NCBI GenBank assembly: GCA_905210385.1
Contig: CAJLWS010000072.1
Span: 1 to 7,420, forward strand
Source of the DNA: an uncultured Eubacteriales bacterium
GTDB lineage: Bacteria; Bacillota; Clostridia; Oscillospirales; Oscillospiraceae
Direction of reading: 5' to 3'
DNA: 7,420 nt
Below the pieces are notes generated by a model. The model worked only from the letters and a program-made list of their open reading frames with translations, did not search any database and had not been told where the DNA came from. Positions within the stretch are counted from its first letter, which is position 1, and the number at the start of each line of letters is the position of its first letter. This document shows, piece by piece, positions 4,503 to 7,420 of this stretch. The position numbers and the translations under genes were made by a program.

Positions 4503-6026
4503 TCAATCGACCAGCTTGTCCAGCTCCTTGATGTGCTCGGTGTCGCTGGAGATCTGGTGGTTGGCCTGCTTGGCGTACAGGTTGACGGCCACCTGGGACT
4601 TCTTGATGGGCTGCATGGTGCCGGCGCCGGCCACGCAGCCGCCGGGACAGGCCATACCCTCCAGCAGGTAGCCGGGGTACTTGCCCGCCACCGCCGCCTG
4701 CATCATCTTGCGGCATTCCCGCAGGCCCTCGGCAGTGGCGACCTTTACCTCCGTGCCGGGATAGCGGGCCTGGATCACGTTCACCACCGCCTTGGCCACG
4801 CCGCCGGATACGGCGAAGTTCCGGCCGTCGGTGGAGGCGTCGTTCACACCATGGGGATCCTCCTCGATGGTCTCCAGATCCACGTGCTTGGCGTCGAAGA
4901 TCCCGTCCATCTCCTCAAAGGTGAGCACGAAATCCACCTCGCTGCGTACGCTCTTGCGCATGGCCTCCAGCTTCTTGGCGGCGCAGGGGCCGATGAACAC
5001 CACTTTGGCGTTGGGGTGCTGGTGCTTGATCAGTCGGGCGGTCAACGTCATGGGAGTCAGGGCCATGGAGATGCAGTTGGCATAATCGGGGAACAGCTTT
5101 TTGGCCATGACGGACCAGGCCGGGCAGCAGGAGGTGCCCATGAAGGGCAGTTCATCGGGGACCTCCCGCATGAAGTCCTCCGCCTCCTGGGTGGCGCACA
5201 GGTCGGCGCCGATGGCCACCTCGAACACGTCGGCAAAGCCCAGCTGCTTCATGGCGGCCCGGAGCTTGCCGGGGGTGACCTTGGGGCCGAACTGGCCCAC
5301 AAAAGCGGGGGCCACGGCAGCATACACTCGCTCGCCAGACTGGATGGCCCGGATAACCTGGAAAATCTGAGACTTGTCGGCAATGGCGCCAAAGGGGCAG
5401 TTGACCAGGCACATGCCGCAAGAAACGCACTTTTCCGGATCGATGTCTGCCTTGCCGTTGGCGTCGGTCCCGATGGCGCCCACTCCGCAGGCGGCGGCGC
5501 AGGGGCGCTCCTGGATGATGATGGCGTTATAGGCGCAGGCCTCCGCGCAGCGGCCGCACTTGATGCACTTGTCCTGGTCGATGTGGGAACGGCCGTTATA
5601 GCGGTCCAGCTTGATGGCGTCCTTGGGACAGACCTCCTCGCAAGGATGGGCCAGGCAGCCCTGGCAGCCCTCTGTCACCAGTACCCGCTTTTCCGCGCAG
5701 CCGTTGCAGGCGAACTTGATGATATTGATCAGCGGAGGGGTATAGTAAGTTTCCGCCCGGTCCGCCGCCTCGATATTGTCTGAAAGGGGCGCGTGCTCTG
5801 CGGCGCTGCGGCAGGGCAGGCCCATGGCCAGGCGCAGCCGCTCCCCCACGATGGCCCGCTCCAGGAACACGTCGTTGCGGTAGTTGCCCACCTCGCCGGG
5901 AATGATTTTATAGGGAAGCTCCTCAATACGCTTATCCACTGGCCATTCGGTGTGATAGGCCATGCGGGCTACTTCCCGGAAAATCCTGTGACGAATCTCT
6001 TGAATTCTGGTTTCAATGCCTCTCAT
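4503..6026 (-). CDS. [FeFe] hydrogenase, group B type (monomeric, ferredoxin-domain rich)
   Basis: This 507-residue protein interconverts protons and H2 using low-potential electrons, probably ferredoxin. The H-cluster motifs are all present. TSCCPAW (298-304) holds C301 and the proton-relay-type C300; GPCAAKKLE (346-354) holds C348; EGMACPGGC (456-464) holds C460 and C464. GPC, not MPC, in the second motif and the long N-terminal domain fit group B (B1/B3) rather than group A hydrogenases. Ahead of the H-domain are 16 clustered cysteines: C107/C110, C121-C124-C129-C133, C154-C157-C160-C164, C176/C180 and C200-C203-C206-C210, enough for up to four [4Fe-4S] clusters. No signal peptide is seen, so it is cytoplasmic. 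No HydE/F/G maturases or partner subunits are in the window. AGGAGGT lies 11 bases before the ATG on this strand. The enzyme class is certain; the direction in vivo and the partner are inferred. Confidence 0.95.
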   Translation of the reverse strand: MRGIETRIQEIRHRIFREVARMAYHTEWPVDKRIEELPYKIIPGEVGNYRNDVFLERAIVGERLRLAMGLPCRSAAEHAPLSDNIEAADRAETYYTPPLINIIKFACNGCAEKRVLVTEGCQGCLAHPCEEVCPKDAIKLDRYNGRSHIDQDKCIKCGRCAEACAYNAIIIQERPCAAACGVGAIGTDANGKADIDPEKCVSCGMCLVNCPFGAIADKSQIFQVIRAIQSGERVYAAVAPAFVGQFGPKVTPGKLRAAMKQLGFADVFEVAIGADLCATQEAEDFMREVPDELPFMGTSCCPAWSVMAKKLFPDYANCISMALTPMTLTARLIKHQHPNAKVVFIGPCAAKKLEAMRKSVRSEVDFVLTFEEMDGIFDAKHVDLETIEEDPHGVNDASTDGRNFAVSGGVAKAVVNVIQARYPGTEVKVATAEGLRECRKMMQAAVAGKYPGYLLEGMACPGGCVAGAGTMQPIKKSQVAVNLYAKQANHQISSDTEHIKELDKLVD

Positions 6027-6100
6027 TTGCTATCCGTACCTCCTATTGAAGACCGATCGGATGCGGCAATACCGCGATGGAATGTTCTCTTTGCGTACAC

Positions 6101-6129
6101 ACTATATCGAAGAGAAGCAAGTTTGTCAA
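6101..6129 (-). promoter_or_regulatory. hydrogenase promoter
   Basis: Reading the minus strand, TTGACA (6129-6124, perfect -35) and TATAGT (6106-6101, 5/6 -10) are separated by exactly 17 bases. Transcription would begin near 6094, giving an mRNA leader of about 70 bases before the ATG. That leader contains the self-complementary CCGATCGG (6053-6060) and a small GCGG/CCGC hairpin (6063-6066 with 6072-6075). This is one of the two best promoter matches in the window. Confidence 0.85.
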
Positions 6130-6140
6130 TAAAAACACAA
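6123..6140. promoter_or_regulatory. Rex-like operator over the hydrogenase -35 element
   Basis: On the minus strand, TTGTGTTTTTATTGACAA matches the Rex consensus TTGTGAA-N4-TTCACAA at 11 of 14 fixed positions. On the plus strand the better half-site reads TTGTCAA. It covers the whole -35 hexamer (6124-6129), where a bound repressor would block RNA polymerase. Rex is released by NADH and controls hydrogenase and fermentation genes in clostridia, which fits the gene. Part of the match is forced by TTGACA itself, so confidence is moderate. Confidence 0.4.
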
Positions 6141-6268
6141 AGGATCCCGAAAGAAAAGAGAGAGAAACGACAGAGAGAAGGAAAATAACAAAAAATTCAC
6201 CAGAATATAGAAAAGGGATCGGCTGTGTTATGGCCATCAAATATGACCAGCCGCGGCACGCAGCTTGA
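6141..6268. other. purine-rich intergenic stretch between the divergent promoters
   Basis: Between the hydrogenase and dehydrogenase promoters lies non-coding DNA that is almost wholly A/G on the plus strand from about 6141 to 6188, then AT-rich to about 6215. No conserved gene, stable hairpin or RNA gene is visible. The only small ORF with a passable ribosome site (AAAAGGGA, 6211-6218) is ATG 6230 to TGA 6268, encoding MAIKYDQPRHAA. It ends just before the dehydrogenase promoter and is probably chance. The 6027-6356 gap otherwise holds only the two promoters and the operator listed separately. Confidence 0.5.
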
Positions 6269-6297
6269 TTGACAGGAGTAAAAGTGTGCGCTATCAT
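6269..6297 (+). promoter_or_regulatory. promoter of the zinc dehydrogenase gene
   Basis: A perfect TTGACA (6269-6274) and TATCAT (6292-6297, 5/6) are separated by 17 bases. The start point would be near 6304, giving a 5' leader of about 53 bases that ends in the ribosome site GGAGGG (6344-6349). No operator palindrome was seen around it. Confidence 0.75.
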
Positions 6298-6356
6298 CCC
6301 AATGAAATAAGCAGACTGCGGGACAGAGCCAAGAACTTTGTATGGAGGGATGATTT

Positions 6357-7394
6357 GTGCGGGGGACCTACTTTTTGGGAAACGGTGCCTTTGAAACGCG
6401 AGAGATGCCCGAGCGCCAACTGTTTGAAACGGAGGTGCTCGTTAAGGTGGGCGCCTGTGGTGTTTGCGGCACGGATGTGCATATCTATCATGGAGACAAG
6501 GGCTCGGCTGAGGTGAGGCCGCCAGTCGTCCTGGGACATGAATTGTCTGGGACAATCGTGGAGACTGGCGCAGGGGTAAAGAAACTAAAGTGCGGGGATC
6601 GGGTTGCGATTGATCCCAACCAATACTGCGGAGAATGTCACTACTGTAAGGCTGGGAAGAAACAGTTGTGCGAAAATCTGTATGCGATCGGCGTGAACCG
6701 GGATGGCGGCTTTGCGGAGTACTGCTATGTGCCGGAGGCTCAGTGCTTTTTGCTGGACAACCGAGTGCCATTGGAACATGGGGCGATGGCGGAACCGTTG
6801 GCTTGCTGCATTCATGGTGTGGACCGGGCCAAAATTCGCCTTGGCGATACTGTGTTGGTCATCGGCGGCGGCGCCATCGGCCTGCTTATGGTACAACTCG
6901 CGAAGCAATCCGGAGCCTCCGCAGTTATTTTGAGCGAGCCTGTGGAGCTGCGCAGAAAGATTGGCCTTGAGATAGGCGCCGATGCTGTGATCGATCCTTT
7001 CCGGGAAGTCTTGCGGGAAAGACTGATTCAGATCACAGGGCAGGATGGCGTGGATGTTGTAATTGAGTGTGTGGGAAATCTTTCCGCCACGGAGCAGGCA
7101 TTTGCCGCCGCAAAGCGCGGTACAACAATCCTATTGTTTAGCGTTCCGAAAGCGGGCGCCAGCTACTCATTGAGCTTAGAGGATGTCTATCAAAAAGAAC
7201 TGAGGATTGTGGGATCATTGATCAATCCTGATACGCATCAACGAGCAGTTGATATGATCAACAGGGGAAAAATCCAACTTGACCCGCTGATTACCCACCG
7301 TTTCCCGCTGGACCAGGTCAAAGAGGCAATTAGGATGCAGATGTCCAATGAATCTATCAAAGTATTGACATTAAGGTCAAAAGGGAGGTTTTGA
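6357..7394 (+). CDS. zinc-dependent medium-chain alcohol/polyol dehydrogenase
   Basis: This 345-residue cytoplasmic enzyme of the zinc MDR family (sorbitol, threonine, butanediol or sugar-phosphate dehydrogenase type) oxidises a secondary alcohol or reduces the ketone. The catalytic zinc site is C37 in GVCGTD, H61-E62 in GHE, and E146 in AEP. The structural zinc site is C91, C94, C97 and C105. The Rossmann loop is GGGAIG (170-175), and E194 at the end of the second strand favours NAD over NADP. The substrate cannot be read from sequence. Translation starts at GTG 6357, 7 bases after GGAGGG (6344-6349); an in-frame stop just upstream excludes a longer form. The gene has its own promoter and is less GC- and C-ending-biased than gap or degV, so it may be an accessory gene. 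A ribosome site inside its 3' end suggests that an operon continues to the right. Confidence 0.92.
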   Translation: MRGTYFLGNGAFETREMPERQLFETEVLVKVGACGVCGTDVHIYHGDKGSAEVRPPVVLGHELSGTIVETGAGVKKLKCGDRVAIDPNQYCGECHYCKAGKKQLCENLYAIGVNRDGGFAEYCYVPEAQCFLLDNRVPLEHGAMAEPLACCIHGVDRAKIRLGDTVLVIGGGAIGLLMVQLAKQSGASAVILSEPVELRRKIGLEIGADAVIDPFREVLRERLIQITGQDGVDVVIECVGNLSATEQAFAAAKRGTTILLFSVPKAGASYSLSLEDVYQKELRIVGSLINPDTHQRAVDMINRGKIQLDPLITHRFPLDQVKEAIRMQMSNESIKVLTLRSKGRF

Positions 7395-7420
7395 AGTTAG
7401 CGCAGCTAATGTTAGGCCTG
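7391..7420 (+). CDS. possible start of a next gene (partial, runs off the window)
   Basis: GGGAGG (7383-7388) lies in the last codons of the dehydrogenase. Just after it, TTG at 7391 overlaps the dehydrogenase stop (TTGA) and opens a frame reading MKLAQLMLGL to the window edge. An in-frame ATG at 7409 is the alternative start. The TTG is only 2 bases from the ribosome site and the ATG 20, so neither is ideal. Ten residues do not identify a family. Confidence 0.3.
   Translation, partial: MKLAQLMLGL

Noticed and set aside
4470..5783. Long plus-strand open frame opposite the hydrogenase (437 codons)
   Set aside because: The His/Gly/Leu/Ala-rich translation mirrors hydrogenase codons and it starts inside the shared terminator; the minus-strand protein has complete catalytic motifs.
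1..7420. CRISPR array, tRNA/rRNA genes, insertion sequences, prophage or toxin-antitoxin genes
   Set aside because: Scanned by eye on both strands; no repeat-spacer pattern, RNA gene core, transposase or small toxin pair was seen.

Overview
The window looks like chromosomal DNA from a low-oxygen Bacillota, most likely a clostridial gut-type anaerobe of the Oscillospiraceae/Ruminococcaceae kind. This is inferred from moderately high GC with C/G-ending codons, strong AGGAGG-type ribosome sites, TTGACA/TATAAT-type promoters, a monomeric [FeFe] hydrogenase, and a DUF1836 regulator next to a DegV-type fatty-acid-binding protein. No rRNA, tRNA, CRISPR array, insertion sequence or phage gene is visible.

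Layout, left to right. (1) Positions 1-1130: a promoter, a 12-codon leader ORF and two mutually exclusive RNA hairpins precede a two-domain GNAT acetyltransferase. The second hairpin buries the acetyltransferase ribosome site, so this looks like a translational attenuator. (2) 1158-1688: a small lipoprotein, probably co-transcribed with the acetyltransferase. (3) 1807-2814: glyceraldehyde-3-phosphate dehydrogenase (gap), with its own promoter, a Rex-like operator and a strong terminator. (4) 2953-4435: a DUF1836 regulator and a DegV/FakB-like protein in tandem, ending at a terminator shared with the convergent hydrogenase gene. (5) 6026-4503, minus strand: a group B-type [FeFe] hydrogenase with a near-consensus promoter overlapped by a second Rex-like operator. 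(6) 6357-7394: a zinc-dependent, probably NAD-linked alcohol/polyol dehydrogenase with its own promoter; a further gene may start at its stop codon and run off the window.

Three genes (gap, the hydrogenase and the dehydrogenase) handle electrons from fermentation. GAPDH makes NADH, the hydrogenase can dispose of reductant as H2, and the dehydrogenase reacts with NAD(H). Rex-like palindromes at two of the three promoters would fit common NADH/NAD+ control, but that is inference.

The best candidate for something undescribed is the acetyltransferase leader at 1-162. A well-initiated peptide, MKKMRVRRVHAF, is encoded over the first arm of a switchable RNA fold. Its RVR and KMR triplets match the +x+ pattern known from macrolide-arrest leaders, but the geometry differs from the classical erm attenuator.
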